Under the pieces are notes generated by a model. The model searched no databases, was not told where the DNA came from, and was given only the letters and a program-made list of their open reading frames with translations. The translations under genes were made by a program, and so were the position numbers. From positions 1 through 64,000 of the forward strand of contig CANAZG010000001.1 of assembly GCA_947365965.1 (NCBI GenBank): a DNA stretch of 64,000 nt, in the 5' to 3' direction. This DNA is from an uncultured Clostridia bacterium (GTDB lineage Bacteria > Bacillota > Clostridia > Oscillospirales > Oscillospiraceae). Of the stretch, positions 1-10,502 are shown one piece after another (positions within the stretch are counted from its first letter, which is position 1; each line of letters begins with the position of its first letter).

Positions 1-286
1 TCAGCCGCCCCCACCGATCCCGCTCCGCCTTGGACACCTTGGCGTAGCCGTAGCCCGGCAGGTCCACCAGATAGGCCGCGCCGTCCAGGCGGAAGTAGTT
101 GATCTGGCTGGTCTTCCCCGGCGAGGCGCCCACCCGGGCGAAGTTCTTCCGGTTCACCAGCCGGTTAATTACCGAGCTCTTGCCCACGTTGGACCGGCCC
201 GCAAAGGCCAGCTGGGGCAGCCCATCCCGCAGAAATCCCTCCCGGGACGCGGCGGAGAGCACAAATTCAACCTTGTTAAAATTCAC
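1..286 (-). CDS. engB: Ribosome biogenesis GTP-binding protein EngB/YsxC, 5' part only
   Basis: TrmE-Era-EngA-EngB-Septin GTPase needed for assembly of the large ribosomal subunit. The visible 95 codons start at a GTG (286) preceded by AGGAGGGC and contain the P-loop GRSNVGKSS, the switch region [11 protein letters not shown] and the G3 motif [10 protein letters not shown]; the rest, including the NKxD motif, lies left of the window. The Shine-Dalgarno sequence overlaps the lon stop, so engB is translated right after lon on one message, an order common in Firmicutes (clpX-lon-engB). Identity is secure; only the start is observed. Confidence 0.95.
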   Translation of the reverse strand, partial: MNFNKVEFVLSAASREGFLRDGLPQLAFAGRSNVGKSSVINRLVNRKNFARVGASPGKTSQINYFRLDGAAYLVDLPGYGYAKVSKAERDRWGRL

Positions 287-296
287 AGATGCCCTC

Positions 297-2711
297 CTAC
301 TGGCGCAGAGACCCGTCCTGCACCTTCTGCTCCACGGGGACAAAGGCCGTGATGATCTCCTCCCGCTGGCGCTCCGGCTCCTCCCGCCGCTCCGATGGAC
401 AGAGGGCCTGGGGCAGAACGTCGTCTATGGTCTCCGCTGTGATGAAGCGCAGGCTCTCCCGGACCACGGGATCGATCTCTGTCAGATCCCGCTGGTTTTC
501 CCGGGGAATGATGACCGTGTGGATACCGCTGCGCTTGGCGGCCATGGTCTTCTCCTTCAGCCCGCCGATAGCCAGCACCCGGCCCCGGAGGGTCACCTCC
601 CCGGTCATGGCAATATCGGAACGGACCTTCCTCCCCGTCAGGGCGGACACCACGGCCGTTGTAATGGCGATACCGGCGGAGGGGCCGTCCTTGGGTACCG
701 CGCCCTCGGGGAAGTGGATGTGGATGTCCCGGTTCTTGTAGAACTCCGGGTCCACCTCCAGCTGGGCGGACCGGCTGCGGATGCAGCTGACCGCGGCCTG
801 GGCGGACTCCTTCATCACATCCCCCAGGTTGCCGGTGAGCTCCAGCTTGCCGGTGCCCTCCATCACGTTGACCTCTACCTCCAAAAGCTCGCCGCCCACC
901 TCGGTCCAGGCCAGGCCGTTGACCACGCCCACCTGCTCCTTTGCGGCGGCCGGAGGCAGATAGCGGCGCACCCCCAGGTGCTCCTCCAGGTTTTCCTCTG
1001 TAATGGAAATGCGCTTTACATCACCTGTTACCAGACGCATGGCCGCCTTGCGGCACAGCTTTCCCATCATCCGCTCCAGGGAGCGGACGCCGGATTCCTT
1101 GGTGTAGCCGGTGATGATATCCCGGAGGGCCTCGTCACTGACCCGGAGGGCGGTCTTGGTCAGGCCGTGCTCCTTCATCTGCTTGGGCAGCAGGTAGCGC
1201 CGTGCAATTTGCAGCTTCTCCTCATCGGTATAGCTGGTCAGCTCGATGATCTCCATCCGGTCCAGCAGGGGCCGTGGAATGGTGGAGGTGGTGTTGGCGG
1301 TAGTGATGAACAGCACCCGGCTCAGATCCACGGGGATCTCCAGGAAGTGGTCCCGGAAGGCGTAGTTCTGCTCGCTGTCCAGCACCTCCAGCATGGCGGC
1401 GGAGGGGTCCCCCCGGTAGTCGCTGCCCATCTTGTCAATCTCATCCAGCAGCAACAGAGGATTCATGCTGCCGCTCTGGGAGATGGCGTTGACGATCCTG
1501 CCCGGCATGGCCCCTATGTAGGTCTTCCGGTGGCCGCGGATGTCCGCCTCGTCCCGTACGCCTCCCAGGCTCAGCCGGGCCAGCTTCCGGTTGAGGGCCT
1601 TGGCCACGGAGATGGCCACGGAGGTCTTGCCCACGCCCGGCGGGCCCACCAGACAGATGATCTGCCCCTTGGCCTCCGGGTTCATCTGCCGCACGGCGAT
1701 GAACTCCAAGATCCGCTCCTTCACCTTCTCCAGGCCGAAGTGGTCCCGGTCCAGGATCTTTCTGGCTGCGGACACGCTGGCCCGCTCCTTGGTCTCCTCC
1801 CCCCAGGGCATCTCCAGGCACACGTCCAGGTAGTTGCGGATCACGGAGGCCTCGGCGCTGGAGTAGGACTGCTTGGCCAGCCGGTCCACCTCCCTGAGCA
1901 GCTTCTGCTCCACCTCCTCGGCGAGCTGCCGGGTCATGATCTTGGCCCGGTAGTCGTTCAGCTCGGTGTCCTCATCCTCCCCCAGCTCCTGCTGGAGCAG
2001 TCGGATCTGCTCCCGGATGATGTGGTCCCGCTGGACCTCCCCCATTTCCCGGCGGATCTTGCCCTCCAGCTCGTGCTCGCAGGAGAGGACCTCCGTCTCC
2101 CGGGCCAGCAGCTCGTTGACCTTCCGCAGACGGGGCACGGGCCGGAGCTCCTCCAGCACCGCCTGCTTGTCCTGGTACCGGAGCATGATGTTCTGGGTGA
2201 TGAAGTCCGCCAGATGGCCAGGCTCCCGGTCATCCATGACCGCGGCCATGACCTCCCCGCCCAGCCGGGGGGCCAGAGAGGCATATCCGGCGAAATTGGT
2301 GTAGGTCTGGCGCAGCAGAGCCTCCAGCTGGGAGTTGGACAGGCGGGCCTTCCCCTCCGCCATGGGCTCCACGTTGCCCTGGAGGTAGGGCTCCGTCTGC
2401 CACAGCCGGCGCAGCTTTGCCCGGCTCCGGCCCTCCATCATCACCCGCACGGTGGAATCGCCGATGCGGAGGATCTGACGAATCATAGAAACGGTGCCCA
2501 CGCCGTACAGATCCCGCTCCCCAGGCTGGGGCTCCCCCAGCTCCCGCTGGGCCACCAGGAAGATAAGCTGCTCCTGCTCCATGGCCCGCTCCAGGGCGCG
2601 GATCGAGATGTCCCGCTCCACGTCAAAGCTGATGATGCAGCCTGGGAAGATGGTCAGTCCTCGCAAGGCTAGAACTGGTATATTCATGGTTGTATTTTCG
2701 ATCATATCCAT
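297..2711 (-). CDS. lon: ATP-dependent protease Lon (LonA type)
   Basis: Cytoplasmic AAA+ serine protease for misfolded and short-lived regulatory proteins. The protein (804 aa, normal for LonA) has an N-terminal substrate-recognition domain (about 1-190), a coiled region, the AAA module with Walker [11 protein letters not shown] and Walker [11 protein letters not shown], and a C-terminal protease domain with the catalytic Ser in PKDGPSAG and the catalytic Lys in [14 protein letters not shown]. The ORF track starts at 2780, but the ATG at 2711 has AAGGAGA about 10 nt upstream and gives the normal N-terminus, so I prefer it. The upstream gap holds a hairpin repeat (2737-2887). It belongs to the tig-clpP-clpX-lon-engB quality-control run. 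Confidence 0.96.
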   Translation of the reverse strand: MDMIENTTMNIPVLALRGLTIFPGCIISFDVERDISIRALERAMEQEQLIFLVAQRELGEPQPGERDLYGVGTVSMIRQILRIGDSTVRVMMEGRSRAKLRRLWQTEPYLQGNVEPMAEGKARLSNSQLEALLRQTYTNFAGYASLAPRLGGEVMAAVMDDREPGHLADFITQNIMLRYQDKQAVLEELRPVPRLRKVNELLARETEVLSCEHELEGKIRREMGEVQRDHIIREQIRLLQQELGEDEDTELNDYRAKIMTRQLAEEVEQKLLREVDRLAKQSYSSAEASVIRNYLDVCLEMPWGEETKERASVSAARKILDRDHFGLEKVKERILEFIAVRQMNPEAKGQIICLVGPPGVGKTSVAISVAKALNRKLARLSLGGVRDEADIRGHRKTYIGAMPGRIVNAISQSGSMNPLLLLDEIDKMGSDYRGDPSAAMLEVLDSEQNYAFRDHFLEIPVDLSRVLFITTANTTSTIPRPLLDRMEIIELTSYTDEEKLQIARRYLLPKQMKEHGLTKTALRVSDEALRDIITGYTKESGVRSLERMMGKLCRKAAMRLVTGDVKRISITEENLEEHLGVRRYLPPAAAKEQVGVVNGLAWTEVGGELLEVEVNVMEGTGKLELTGNLGDVMKESAQAAVSCIRSRSAQLEVDPEFYKNRDIHIHFPEGAVPKDGPSAGIAITTAVVSALTGRKVRSDIAMTGEVTLRGRVLAIGGLKEKTMAAKRSGIHTVIIPRENQRDLTEIDPVVRESLRFITAETIDDVLPQALCPSERREEPERQREEIITAFVPVEQKVQDGSLRQ

Positions 2712-2736
2712 TCCGTTGGATCTCCTTAAAAAACAA

Positions 2737-2887
2737 GTATACATTCTTTTTCTTGAGAGGAAATGAATCAAAGAGCGCACGGAATCCCCCAGACTGCCGG
2801 CGGTCCAGCATCAGACCGCAGACAGCCCGGGAGGTTCAAAGCGTTCTTCTGATTCTGTCCTCTGTTCACAAAGAAAAGAATGTATAC
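2737..2887. repeat. Dispersed hairpin repeat, copy R1 (clpX-lon gap)
   Basis: The ends are a near-perfect inverted repeat: GTATACATTCTTTTTC on the left and AGAAAAGAATGTATAC on the right, enclosing about 120 bp that includes TGTTCACAAAG. The same end motifs recur at 8.4, 15.0, 23.9, 37.8, 41.0 and 44.1 kb. This copy begins 5 nt after the clpX stop and fills the whole gap before lon. Its lon-proximal end carries a TATACT hexamer that could act as a -10 element, but no good -35 is visible. Confidence 0.7.
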
Positions 2888-2891
2888 TCCT

Positions 2892-4172
2892 CTATGACGC
2901 CGTGCTTGCGGAGTGCTTTTCCAGCACCTGCTCCCGGCCGCTGGCCCGGACCAGGGTAGGACCGCACTCGCCCCGGACGCAGGCGGGGGTGATGACCACC
3001 TTCTCCACCGTGGGATCGGAGGGGATGTCGTACATGATATCTGTCAGCAGGCCCTCCATCACCGCCCGAAGCCCTCTGGCGCCGATGTTGCGCTCAATGG
3101 CCTTGTCGGCCACGGCATCCAGAGCTCCCTCATCAAAGGCCAGCTCCACCTTGTCGTACTCCAGCAGCTTCTGGTACTGCTTGACCAGAGCGTTTTTCGG
3201 CTCGGTGAGGATGCGCACCAGATCCTCGCGGTGCAGAGAGTCCAGAGGCGCGATGATGGGCAGGCGGCCCACCAGCTCCGGGATGATGCCGAACTTGAGC
3301 AGATCGTGGGGCTGGACCTCCTTGAGGATGGCCCCCACGTCCCGGTCCTTCTTGCTCTGGAGGGGGGAGTCAAAGCCCATGCTCCGCCGATCCGTGCGCC
3401 GCTCGATGATCTTGTCCAGGCCGTCGAAGGCGCCGCCGCAGATGAAAAGGATGTTTCTGGTGTTGATCTGGATGAACTCCTGGTGGGGGTGCTTGCGCCC
3501 GCCCTGGGGCGGAACATTGGCCACCGTGCCCTCCAGGATCTTCAGCAGGGCCTGCTGCACTCCCTCGCCGGACACGTCCCGGGTGATGGAGGTGTTCTCG
3601 CTCTTGCGGGCGATCTTGTCGATCTCATCCACATAGATGATCCCGTGCTCCGCCAGATCCACGTCATAGTCCGCCGCCTGGAGCAGACGCAGGAGGATGT
3701 TCTCCACATCGTCGCCCACGTAGCCGGCCTCGGTGAGGGTGGTGGCGTCGGCAATGGCGAAGGGCACCTGAAGGGTCCGGGCCAGGGTCTGGGCGATATG
3801 GGTCTTGCCGGATCCGGTGGGGCCGATCATAAGGATGTTGCTCTTCTGGAGCTCCACATCCTCTCCGCCGCCGAACTGGATGCGCTTGTAGTGGTTATAC
3901 ACCGCCACCGCCAGAGCCACCTTGGCGCTGTCCTGGCCGATGACATACTGATCCAGAGTTTCCCGGATCTCACGGGGGACGGGCAGCTTATCCGGCAAAT
4001 CAACCGGAGGAAAGCTGTCTTGTCCGCCCAGCTCCTCATCCAGTACGCTCATGCACAGATTCACGCACTGGTCGCAGATGCGGGCCCCGGGGCCCTGGAT
4101 CATCCGCCGCACCTCCTCCTCCCGCTTGCCGCAGAAGGAGCAGCGCAGAGACTTTTTCGTCTCGTCATTCAT
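2892..4172 (-). CDS. clpX: ATP-dependent Clp protease ATP-binding subunit ClpX
   Basis: AAA+ unfoldase that feeds substrates to ClpP. 426 aa with the N-terminal C4 zinc domain (CSFCGK and CDQC within residues 10-40), Walker [13 protein letters not shown], Walker [11 protein letters not shown], pore loop GYVGDD and the C-terminal sensor-2 region with GARGLR. The start at 4172 gives the normal zinc-domain N-terminus. It lies 45 nt after clpP on the same strand, so unfoldase and peptidase are presumably co-transcribed. Nothing unusual. Confidence 0.97.
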   Translation of the reverse strand: MNDETKKSLRCSFCGKREEEVRRMIQGPGARICDQCVNLCMSVLDEELGGQDSFPPVDLPDKLPVPREIRETLDQYVIGQDSAKVALAVAVYNHYKRIQFGGGEDVELQKSNILMIGPTGSGKTHIAQTLARTLQVPFAIADATTLTEAGYVGDDVENILLRLLQAADYDVDLAEHGIIYVDEIDKIARKSENTSITRDVSGEGVQQALLKILEGTVANVPPQGGRKHPHQEFIQINTRNILFICGGAFDGLDKIIERRTDRRSMGFDSPLQSKKDRDVGAILKEVQPHDLLKFGIIPELVGRLPIIAPLDSLHREDLVRILTEPKNALVKQYQKLLEYDKVELAFDEGALDAVADKAIERNIGARGLRAVMEGLLTDIMYDIPSDPTVEKVVITPACVRGECGPTLVRASGREQVLEKHSASTAS

Positions 4173-4217
4173 GGACTAATTCCCTTCCTACCACTGATAG
4201 ATACTTCTGATATGGCG

Positions 4218-4799
4218 CTATCTGGAATAGATGACCTTGTCGATGATGCCGTACTCCTTGGCCTCCTCGGCGGTCATGAAGTTGTCCCGCTCACAGTCGG
4301 CGGTGACGGTCTCAATGCTCTGGCCGGTGTTGTCCGCCAGAATGCTGTTCATCCGCCGCTTGATGATCTCCAGCCGCCGCAGGTGGATGGCCATGTCGGT
4401 GATCTGGCCCTTGGTGCCGGCGGAGGGCTGGTGGATCATGATCTCCGCGTTGGGCAGAGCCAGACGCTTGCCCTTGGCGCCGGAGGAGAGCAGGAAAGCC
4501 GCCATGCTGGCCCCCATGCCCATGCAAATGGTGGACACGTCGCACTTGACGTACTGCATGGTGTCGTAGATGGCCATGCCGTCGGTGATGGAGCCGCCGG
4601 GGCTGTTGATATAGAGCTGGATATCCTTGTCAGGGTCCTGGGCCTCCAGATACAGGAGCTGGGCCACCACCAGCCCGGCGGTGGTGGCGTTGACCTCCTC
4701 GCCCAGGAAGATGATGCGGTCATTGAGCAGACGGGAAAAGATGTCGTAGGACCGCTCCCCCCGGTTGGTCTGCTCCACTACGTATGGGACTAAACTCAT
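4218..4799 (-). CDS. clpP: ATP-dependent Clp protease proteolytic subunit ClpP
   Basis: Self-compartmentalising serine peptidase, partner of ClpX. 193 aa, the usual length. The nucleophilic Ser lies in [11 protein letters not shown] (most ClpPs have GMAASM), the catalytic His in EIMIHQP, and the Asp in the C-terminal handle region after [12 protein letters not shown]. The start at 4799 has AGGAGGTAATT just upstream. A GC-rich hairpin between tig and clpP (about 4900-4920) could attenuate read-through, but it lacks a clean T-run. Confidence 0.97.
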   Translation of the reverse strand: MSLVPYVVEQTNRGERSYDIFSRLLNDRIIFLGEEVNATTAGLVVAQLLYLEAQDPDKDIQLYINSPGGSITDGMAIYDTMQYVKCDVSTICMGMGASMAAFLLSSGAKGKRLALPNAEIMIHQPSAGTKGQITDMAIHLRRLEIIKRRMNSILADNTGQSIETVTADCERDNFMTAEEAKEYGIIDKVIYSR

Positions 4800-4925
4800 G
4801 ATAGAATTACCTCCTGAATGAATGGGGTCTCCCTCCCCTGCCCGGCAGGCGGACCCGCCGCCACACTATTCTAACCTCTTGGGGAAAATTTTAGTACACC
4901 CACAGCGGCCCCGCCGCTTTTGGGG

Positions 4926-6275
4926 TTACTCCGCGCTCTCCTCCGCGGGGGCCTCCTCATCCTTCTTGGACTTCCGCTTGGGCTTCTCCTCCTCGGCGGG
5001 CTTGACGGCCACAGCGCTGTCCGCCACCACGGCCACGGCCTTGCCCCGCAACACCTGCTCGCGGACCACCTCGACGTCCATGTACTTCTTCATGTTCTCC
5101 ACGTCGATGCCGTACTGGCCGGCCATCTTGGCCAGCTCAGCCTCCACTTCCTCATCGGAGGCCTCCAGATTCTCTGCCTCCACGATGGCGGCGATGGTCA
5201 GATCCATGCGCACCTGACCCATGGCGGGGGTGCGGGCCTCCTCCAGAAGCTTCTCCTCGTCCATGTTGGTCATCTTCATGTACTGGTCAAAGGGGATGCC
5301 CTGGGCCTGAACCTGACGGCGCAGGTTCTCCATATACCGGCGGGCCTGCTCCTCCACCATGGCGTCGGGCACATCCGCCTCCATGTTCTCGGCGGCCTTG
5401 CCCATGACGATGTCCTCAAAGGCCCGCTTGCCGGCCTCCTCGCGCTCCTGGACCAGCTTCGCCTTCACGTCCTTCTTCAGCTCCGCCAGGGTGTCGAACT
5501 CAGAGACGTCCTTGGCGAACTCGTCGTCCAGGGCGGGCACCTCCTTGACCTTGATGGCGTTGAGCTTGACGTGGAACACCACGCTCTTGCCCGCCAGATC
5601 GGCGTGATAGTCCTCGGGGAAGGTGATGTTCAGATCCTTCTCCTGGCCGATCTCCATACCGATGACCTGATCCTCAAAGCCGGGGACAAAGCTGCCGGAG
5701 CCGATCTCCAGATCGTGGCTGTCGCTCTTGCCTCCGTCAAAGGGCACGCCCTCCAGGAAGCCCTCGAAGTCGATGTTGGCGATGTCGCCCTTCTTCACAG
5801 CCCGGTCCTCCACGCTGACCATGCGGCTGTTGCGCTCGGCCATCTCCTTCAGGCGGGCATTGACGTCGGCGGCGACAACCTTCACCTCCGCCTTGGGGGC
5901 CTCCAGGCCCTTGTACTGGCCCAGCTTCACCTCGGGGTACACTGCCACCGTGGCCTTGAAGGAGAAGCCCTCCTTGCCCACGCTGATCAGCTCCACCTCG
6001 GGGTAGCCCACCACCTTCAGCTCCTGCTCCTTCACAGCGGTCCCATAGGCGTCGGGCAGGGCGATATTCACGGCCTCCTCGTAGAACACGCTGGCGCCGT
6101 ACATACTCTCGATCATCTTGCGGGGGGCCTTCCCGGGACGGAAGCCGGGCATACGGATGCTGCCGCGCTGCTTTTTATAGGCCTTTTCAACAGCAGCCTC
6201 AAAATCGGCCGCGCCCACCTCCACGGTCAGCGCAACCATGCTTTTTTCTAACTTTTCACAGCTTTTCACACTCAT
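4926..6275 (-). CDS. tig: Trigger factor, ribosome-associated chaperone and prolyl isomerase
   Basis: Ribosome-bound folding chaperone at the exit tunnel. 449 aa: ribosome-binding domain with the signature GFRPGKAPRKMIE (about 45-57), FKBP-type PPIase domain in the middle (about 150-245), and a long helical C-terminal domain. The C-terminus ends in a charged tail (EEEKPKRKSKKDEE) usual for this family in Clostridia. It is the first gene of the tig-clpP-clpX-lon-engB run. The upstream 180 bp contains TACAATATAAT-like sequence on the minus strand that could be the -10, but I see no convincing -35. Confidence 0.96.
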   Translation of the reverse strand: MSVKSCEKLEKSMVALTVEVGAADFEAAVEKAYKKQRGSIRMPGFRPGKAPRKMIESMYGASVFYEEAVNIALPDAYGTAVKEQELKVVGYPEVELISVGKEGFSFKATVAVYPEVKLGQYKGLEAPKAEVKVVAADVNARLKEMAERNSRMVSVEDRAVKKGDIANIDFEGFLEGVPFDGGKSDSHDLEIGSGSFVPGFEDQVIGMEIGQEKDLNITFPEDYHADLAGKSVVFHVKLNAIKVKEVPALDDEFAKDVSEFDTLAELKKDVKAKLVQEREEAGKRAFEDIVMGKAAENMEADVPDAMVEEQARRYMENLRRQVQAQGIPFDQYMKMTNMDEEKLLEEARTPAMGQVRMDLTIAAIVEAENLEASDEEVEAELAKMAGQYGIDVENMKKYMDVEVVREQVLRGKAVAVVADSAVAVKPAEEEKPKRKSKKDEEAPAEESAE

Positions 6276-6457
6276 TTTACTTTCCTCCGTTTACTGTCGG
6301 CCTCTCACAGTCAGCCAGCATTATATTGTATCACAGCAGGTTCGATATTTCCAGTAGTTTTTTCGTTTTTCTGATAAAAATTAACAATTTAGGGGAGGAT
6401 CCCGCCGTCAGACCGCCGGACAGACGCCTCCTGTCCGCCGCCGCGGCGGGAGGCGGT

Positions 6458-6712
6458 CTATTTTTCCTCCTTCATCGCCGCGGCCAGGGCCTTGGAGAGC
6501 TGGTCCGGACAGCTGGTGGGCTTCCAGCCGCACCGGATGCCCTGGAGCTTCTCAATGGCGTCCTGAGCGCCCATGCCCTCCACCAGACGGGAGATGCCCT
6601 GAAGGTTGCCGTTGCATCCGCCGGTGAAGCGCACGGACTGGATGATCCCGTCCTCCAGCTCCAGATCAATCATGGTGGAGCAGACGCCGCTGGGCCGATA
6701 AGAAAATGTCAT
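6458..6712 (-). CDS. TSCPD domain protein (TIGR03905 family)
   Basis: Small 84-aa protein of the TSCPD family, named for a conserved TSCPD motif, seen here as PTSCPDQLSKAL near residue 70, with further conserved cysteines in SGVCSTMI and GGCNGNLQGI. The TSCPD domain also occurs at the C-terminus of some class II ribonucleotide reductases, and stand-alone forms are common in Clostridia; the function is not established. It stands alone between tig and the cobalamin operon. A GACCGCC...GGCGGTC inverted repeat lies directly after its stop. Confidence 0.85.
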   Translation of the reverse strand: MTFSYRPSGVCSTMIDLELEDGIIQSVRFTGGCNGNLQGISRLVEGMGAQDAIEKLQGIRCGWKPTSCPDQLSKALAAAMKEEK

Positions 6713-6888
6713 GCTGATGTCTCCTTTACATGTATTCTGCCCTCTTCGGGCTAAAATCCGTTATAGGCATACGAGAGACAGTATAGCAGATATCTTTCCA
6801 GGCCGCAAGTCTATTTCCGTCAGAAAATCCTCCAGAGACCGAAAAAAGCCGCTCCGCCCTGCGGGCGAAGACGGCTTTCCATAGAAAA

Positions 6889-8364
6889 TCAGACTTTTCT
6901 TTCCAGGATTTGGTAGATGAGGTCCATGTCCAGGCTCCCCCTCACCCCGTCGGCCAGCAAATCGTACTGCCGCTCCTTATAGGCGGACGCGTCGAAGGCC
7001 CCCAGGGCGGCAAAGTCCACGCCCCTGCGCAGGCACAGGGCCCGCAGCACTCCGTCCGCCACCTCCGGTGTGTCGAAGATGCCGTGGATATAGGTGCCAT
7101 ACACGTTCCCGCCCCCCGCCAGCGCCGGCAGGGCCCCGGTCTCCCCGGACACGCTGCGGCCCATGTGGATCTCATAGCCCTCATAGGCGAGGCCGCCGAG
7201 GGGGGCCAGCGCCCCCTCCACCCTGCCCAGGGTCCCTCTGGTCTGGGTCTGCCGCTTGTCACTGGAGAACACGGTGTCCATCTCCAGCAATCCCAGTCCG
7301 GCCACCTCCCGCACGCCGGCGGCCTCCACCCCCTCCGGGTCCGCAATGGACCGGCCCAGCATCTGGTAGCCGCCGCACACGCCCAGGATCACCGTCCCCT
7401 TGGCCGCCGCCTTCTGCACCGATGCCTCCAGTCCGCTCTGCCGCAGCCAGAGGAGGTCTCCGATGGTGCTCTTGGTACCCGGAAGAAGGATGAGGTCCGG
7501 CTCCCCCAGGTCCCGCACCCGGTCCACGTACCGCAAGGATACGCCGTCATACCGCTCAAAAGGGCTGAAATCAGTGAAGTTGGAGATCCGGGGCAGGCGG
7601 ATGACCGCGATGTCGATGAGCCCCCGGGCCCGGCCGCCGTCAAAGCGGGAGGAGAGGCTGTCCTCGTCGTCGACATCCACGTGGAGGTAGGGCACCACCC
7701 CCGCCACCGGCACGCCGCACAGCCTCTCCAGGGTCTCCAGCCCCGGCTCCAGAATGGCCCGGTCCCCCCGGAACTTGTTGACCACGATCCCCTTGATCCG
7801 CGCCCGCTCATCCTCCTCCAGCAGGGCCACGGTGCCGTAGAGCTGGGCGAACACGCCCCCCCGGTCGATGTCCCCCACCAGCAGCACCGGCGCGTCCACC
7901 AGCCGGGCCAGACCCATGTTCACAAAGTCCTCCCGCTTGAGATTGATCTCCGCCGGACTCCCAGCCCCCTCGATGACAATGACATCAAAGTCCCGCGCCA
8001 GACTGCGGTAGGCCTCCAGCACTGCCGGAAGGAATTCCGCCTTCCGCCGGTAGTACTCCATGGCCCCCATGTTCCCCAGGGCCCGGCCGCCCACAATTAC
8101 CTGACTGCCCATATCCGTAGTGGGCTTGAGGAGGATTGGGTTCATCCGCACGTCCGGCGCGATTCCCGCCGCCTCCGCCTGAACCACCTGGGCCCGGCCC
8201 ATCTCCCCGCCCTCCCGGGTGATGAAGGAGTTGAGGGCCATGTTCTGGCTCTTAAAGGGCGCCACGCGGTATCCGTCCTGACGCAGCACCCGGCACAGCC
8301 CCGCCGCCAGCAGGCTCTTTCCCGCGTTGGACATAGTACCCTGGATCATGATGTTCTTTGCCAT
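6889..8364 (-). CDS. cobQ: Cobyric acid synthase CobQ/CbiP
   Basis: Glutamine-dependent amidation of side chains b, d, e and g of adenosylcobyrinic acid a,c-diamide. 491 aa: N-terminal ATP-binding domain (GTMSNAGKSLLAAGL, residues 8-22) with VGDIDRGGVFA, and a C-terminal type-1 glutamine amidotransferase domain with the nucleophilic Cys in GVCGGYQML and a His in the YEGYEIHMGRS segment. It is the last gene of the cobalamin operon, separated from cobD by a 109-bp gap that holds repeat copy R2. Confidence 0.95.
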   Translation of the reverse strand: MAKNIMIQGTMSNAGKSLLAAGLCRVLRQDGYRVAPFKSQNMALNSFITREGGEMGRAQVVQAEAAGIAPDVRMNPILLKPTTDMGSQVIVGGRALGNMGAMEYYRRKAEFLPAVLEAYRSLARDFDVIVIEGAGSPAEINLKREDFVNMGLARLVDAPVLLVGDIDRGGVFAQLYGTVALLEEDERARIKGIVVNKFRGDRAILEPGLETLERLCGVPVAGVVPYLHVDVDDEDSLSSRFDGGRARGLIDIAVIRLPRISNFTDFSPFERYDGVSLRYVDRVRDLGEPDLILLPGTKSTIGDLLWLRQSGLEASVQKAAAKGTVILGVCGGYQMLGRSIADPEGVEAAGVREVAGLGLLEMDTVFSSDKRQTQTRGTLGRVEGALAPLGGLAYEGYEIHMGRSVSGETGALPALAGGGNVYGTYIHGIFDTPEVADGVLRALCLRRGVDFAALGAFDASAYKERQYDLLADGVRGSLDMDLIYQILERKV

Positions 8365-8408
8365 GTGAGGCCGCTCCTTTTGTTTTGACGTTTAATGATT
8401 GTGTAGTC

Positions 8409-8472
8409 ATTCTTTTTCTGTGAACAGACACGCCCTCAGCTGCCCACGAGAAAAGAACCGAAAAATTATGCA
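8409..8472. repeat. Dispersed hairpin repeat, copy R2 (cobD-cobQ gap)
   Basis: Contains CATTCTTTTTCTGTGAACAG, matching the end of copies R1 and R6, followed by a diverged arm GAGAAAAGAACCGAAAAA. It begins directly after the cobD stop. The internal part (about 30 bp) is unrelated to the loops of other copies. Confidence 0.5.
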
Positions 8473-8473
8473 C

Positions 8474-9523
8474 CTATAAAATAGACGCCAGCGCCATCAG
8501 CAGCTCCTCGTTCTCCTCCGGCCCCCTCACCGCCGCCCGGTACCACCCGGGCCCCAGGCCGTGATAGTTCGCGCAGGAGCGGATGAGGATCCCCTGCTCC
8601 AGCAGGGGCCCGGCCAGCTCCACCGGGCTCTTCAGCAGCAGATAGTTGGCCTGGGAGGGACATACGGTGAGCCCCAGCGCTGTCAGGCCCGCCGCCAGCA
8701 GGGGCCGCTCCCGGCCGATGAGGGTCCGGGCCCGGGCCAGATACGCCCCCTCCTCCAGGGCCGCCAGACCGGCCGCCTGGGCGGGCACGGACACGTTCCA
8801 GGGCTGGGTCAGCCGCCCCATGGCCTCCAGCAGCGCCCCGTCTCCGCACAGGCAGTACCCCAGCCGCAGCCCCGCCATGGCGTAGCTCTTGGTGAAGGCC
8901 TTGAGCAGGAAAAGCCCCGGGAACCGCTCCAGCTGGTCCGCCAGGGAGGCGCTCCGTCCGCCGTCGCTCAGCTCCAGAAAGCACTCGTCCACAAAGAGCC
9001 GCAGCCCCCGCCGGAGGCAGATTTCGCAGGCCTCCGCCAGCAGTCCCGGGTCTGTCAGCCGCCCTGTGGGGTTGTTTGGGCTGCAAAGGAAAACCACTTC
9101 ACATTCCGTCTGCTCCAAGGTGTCCAAGAATTTCTCCGTCAAGGCGAACCCGATTTCCTCCTCCAGGGCGTACCGCTCCACCTGACAGCCAAAGGCCTCC
9201 AGGGCGGCGGCGTACTCGGAGAAGGTAGGGGCCAGCTCCAGGGCCTTTCCAGGCCGCAGGGCCCCGCAGTAGGAGAAGATCAGCTCCGCCGCGCCGCACC
9301 CGCACAGGATGAACCGCTCCGGCACCCCCTCGTAGGCGGCCAGGGCCCCCACCAGATCCCGGCAGCAGGGGTCCGGATATCGGTCCAGCAGTTGGGCGCT
9401 GGACTCCACTGCCCGGATCACGCCAGGGGGCGGACCCAGGGGGTTGGTGTTGACGGAAAAATCCAGCCGGACCGGCTGGCGGTAGATGTCCCCGCCGTGG
9501 GGGTTCTCTCTCTCATACAGCAT
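8474..9523 (-). CDS. cobD: Threonine-phosphate decarboxylase CobD
   Basis: PLP enzyme that makes (R)-1-amino-2-propanol phosphate, the nucleotide-loop linker of cobalamin. 349 aa, fold type I aminotransferase: N-terminal LDFSVNTNPLGPP, NNPTG motif in LCSPNNPTGRL, PLP Lys in LLKAFTKSYAMAGLRLGY. The sequence alone is close to histidinol-phosphate aminotransferase (HisC), but its position between cbiB and cobQ in a cobalamin operon makes CobD the better call. Gap to cbiB is 6 nt. Confidence 0.88.
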   Translation of the reverse strand: MLYERENPHGGDIYRQPVRLDFSVNTNPLGPPPGVIRAVESSAQLLDRYPDPCCRDLVGALAAYEGVPERFILCGCGAAELIFSYCGALRPGKALELAPTFSEYAAALEAFGCQVERYALEEEIGFALTEKFLDTLEQTECEVVFLCSPNNPTGRLTDPGLLAEACEICLRRGLRLFVDECFLELSDGGRSASLADQLERFPGLFLLKAFTKSYAMAGLRLGYCLCGDGALLEAMGRLTQPWNVSVPAQAAGLAALEEGAYLARARTLIGRERPLLAAGLTALGLTVCPSQANYLLLKSPVELAGPLLEQGILIRSCANYHGLGPGWYRAAVRGPEENEELLMALASIL

Positions 9524-9529
9524 CGCCTC

Positions 9530-10498
9530 TCACCCCCAAAGGCCCACTGCCAGCCATCTGGCCACCGCACACACAGCCAGCGCCAGAACCGCCGTCACCG
9601 CCATCAGCCGGCAGGCCCGGGGGATGTCCCCGGGACGGATGTCCTGGTCCGGGTCGCCGATGGTGGGCTTTTCGTGGAGCACACCGTGGTACCACGCGTC
9701 TCCAGCCAGGCGCAGGCCCAGAAGGCCTGCGCAGACGGACTCGGTCTGGGCGGAGTTGGGGCTGGCGTGGTTCCGGCGGTCCCGGCAAAAAATCCGGAAG
9801 CCCCGCCCCACGTTCATGCCCAGGAGCCCCCCTGCCCCCAGCATCAGCAGGGCCGAAAGCCGGGCAGGGAGAAAGTTCATCACATCGTCCGCCTTGGCCG
9901 GGAAGAAGCCGAAGTCCCGATAGGGCGGCTCCACATAGCCCAGCATGGAATCCATGGTGTTCACAGCCTTATAGAAGAACCCCAGGGGCGCGCCCCCCAG
10001 GGCCAGGAACACCAGGGGGGCCACCACACCGTCGGAGGTGTTCTCCGCCACGGTCTCTACCGCCGCCCGGGTCACCCCGTCCCGGTCCAGCCGGGCGGTA
10101 TCCCGGCCCACGATCATGCTCACCGCCCGGCGGGAGGCCTCAAGGTCCCCGGTCTCCAGGGCGGCGTACACCTTCATGCTCTCCGTGGCCAGGGACTTCA
10201 CCGCCAGAATCTGCCAGCACATCGCACTCTCCACCCCCAGCCGCAGCCATGGGCTGATCCGGGCACATACCCAGAGGATGAGGGCCGGCAGGGCCGTGGA
10301 CACAGCCGCCGTCAGCAGCCACAGCACGGCTCCCGCCCTGCGCTCCCCCTGGGGGGTGCGGGGAAAGATGGCGCGGAGGTAAGGCTCCAGGGCGGAGATC
10401 AGCCGCCCGATCCAGATGACCGGGTGGGGGATGCACTGGGGGTCCCCCAGAAGGAGGTCCATCCCAAAGCCGATGAGCATGGCGTAAAGTGAGATCAT
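9530..10498 (-). CDS. cbiB: Adenosylcobinamide-phosphate synthase CbiB
   Basis: Integral membrane enzyme that joins adenosylcobyric acid to aminopropanol (phosphate). 322 aa with the family N-terminus DLLLGDPQCIPHPVIWIGRLI, several hydrophobic segments (about 60-85, 195-220, 290-320) and the conserved ENTSDGVVAPLVFLALGG region. It lies 4 nt after the cbiJ-cbiE-cbiT fusion and just before cobD, which supplies its co-substrate. Confidence 0.93.
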   Translation of the reverse strand: MISLYAMLIGFGMDLLLGDPQCIPHPVIWIGRLISALEPYLRAIFPRTPQGERRAGAVLWLLTAAVSTALPALILWVCARISPWLRLGVESAMCWQILAVKSLATESMKVYAALETGDLEASRRAVSMIVGRDTARLDRDGVTRAAVETVAENTSDGVVAPLVFLALGGAPLGFFYKAVNTMDSMLGYVEPPYRDFGFFPAKADDVMNFLPARLSALLMLGAGGLLGMNVGRGFRIFCRDRRNHASPNSAQTESVCAGLLGLRLAGDAWYHGVLHEKPTIGDPDQDIRPGDIPRACRLMAVTAVLALAVCAVARWLAVGLWG

Positions 10499-10502
10499 AG
10501 CA

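Noticed and set aside
99-2672. 857-aa plus-strand ORF opposite lon (and similar long ORFs at 2913-4793, 4920-6251, 8561-10492, 37493-40279, 46615-49308, 49184-51670)
   Set aside because: They are antisense shadows of clear genes in GC-rich DNA; their translations are low-complexity H/L/G/Q-rich sequence without domains or ribosome-binding sites.
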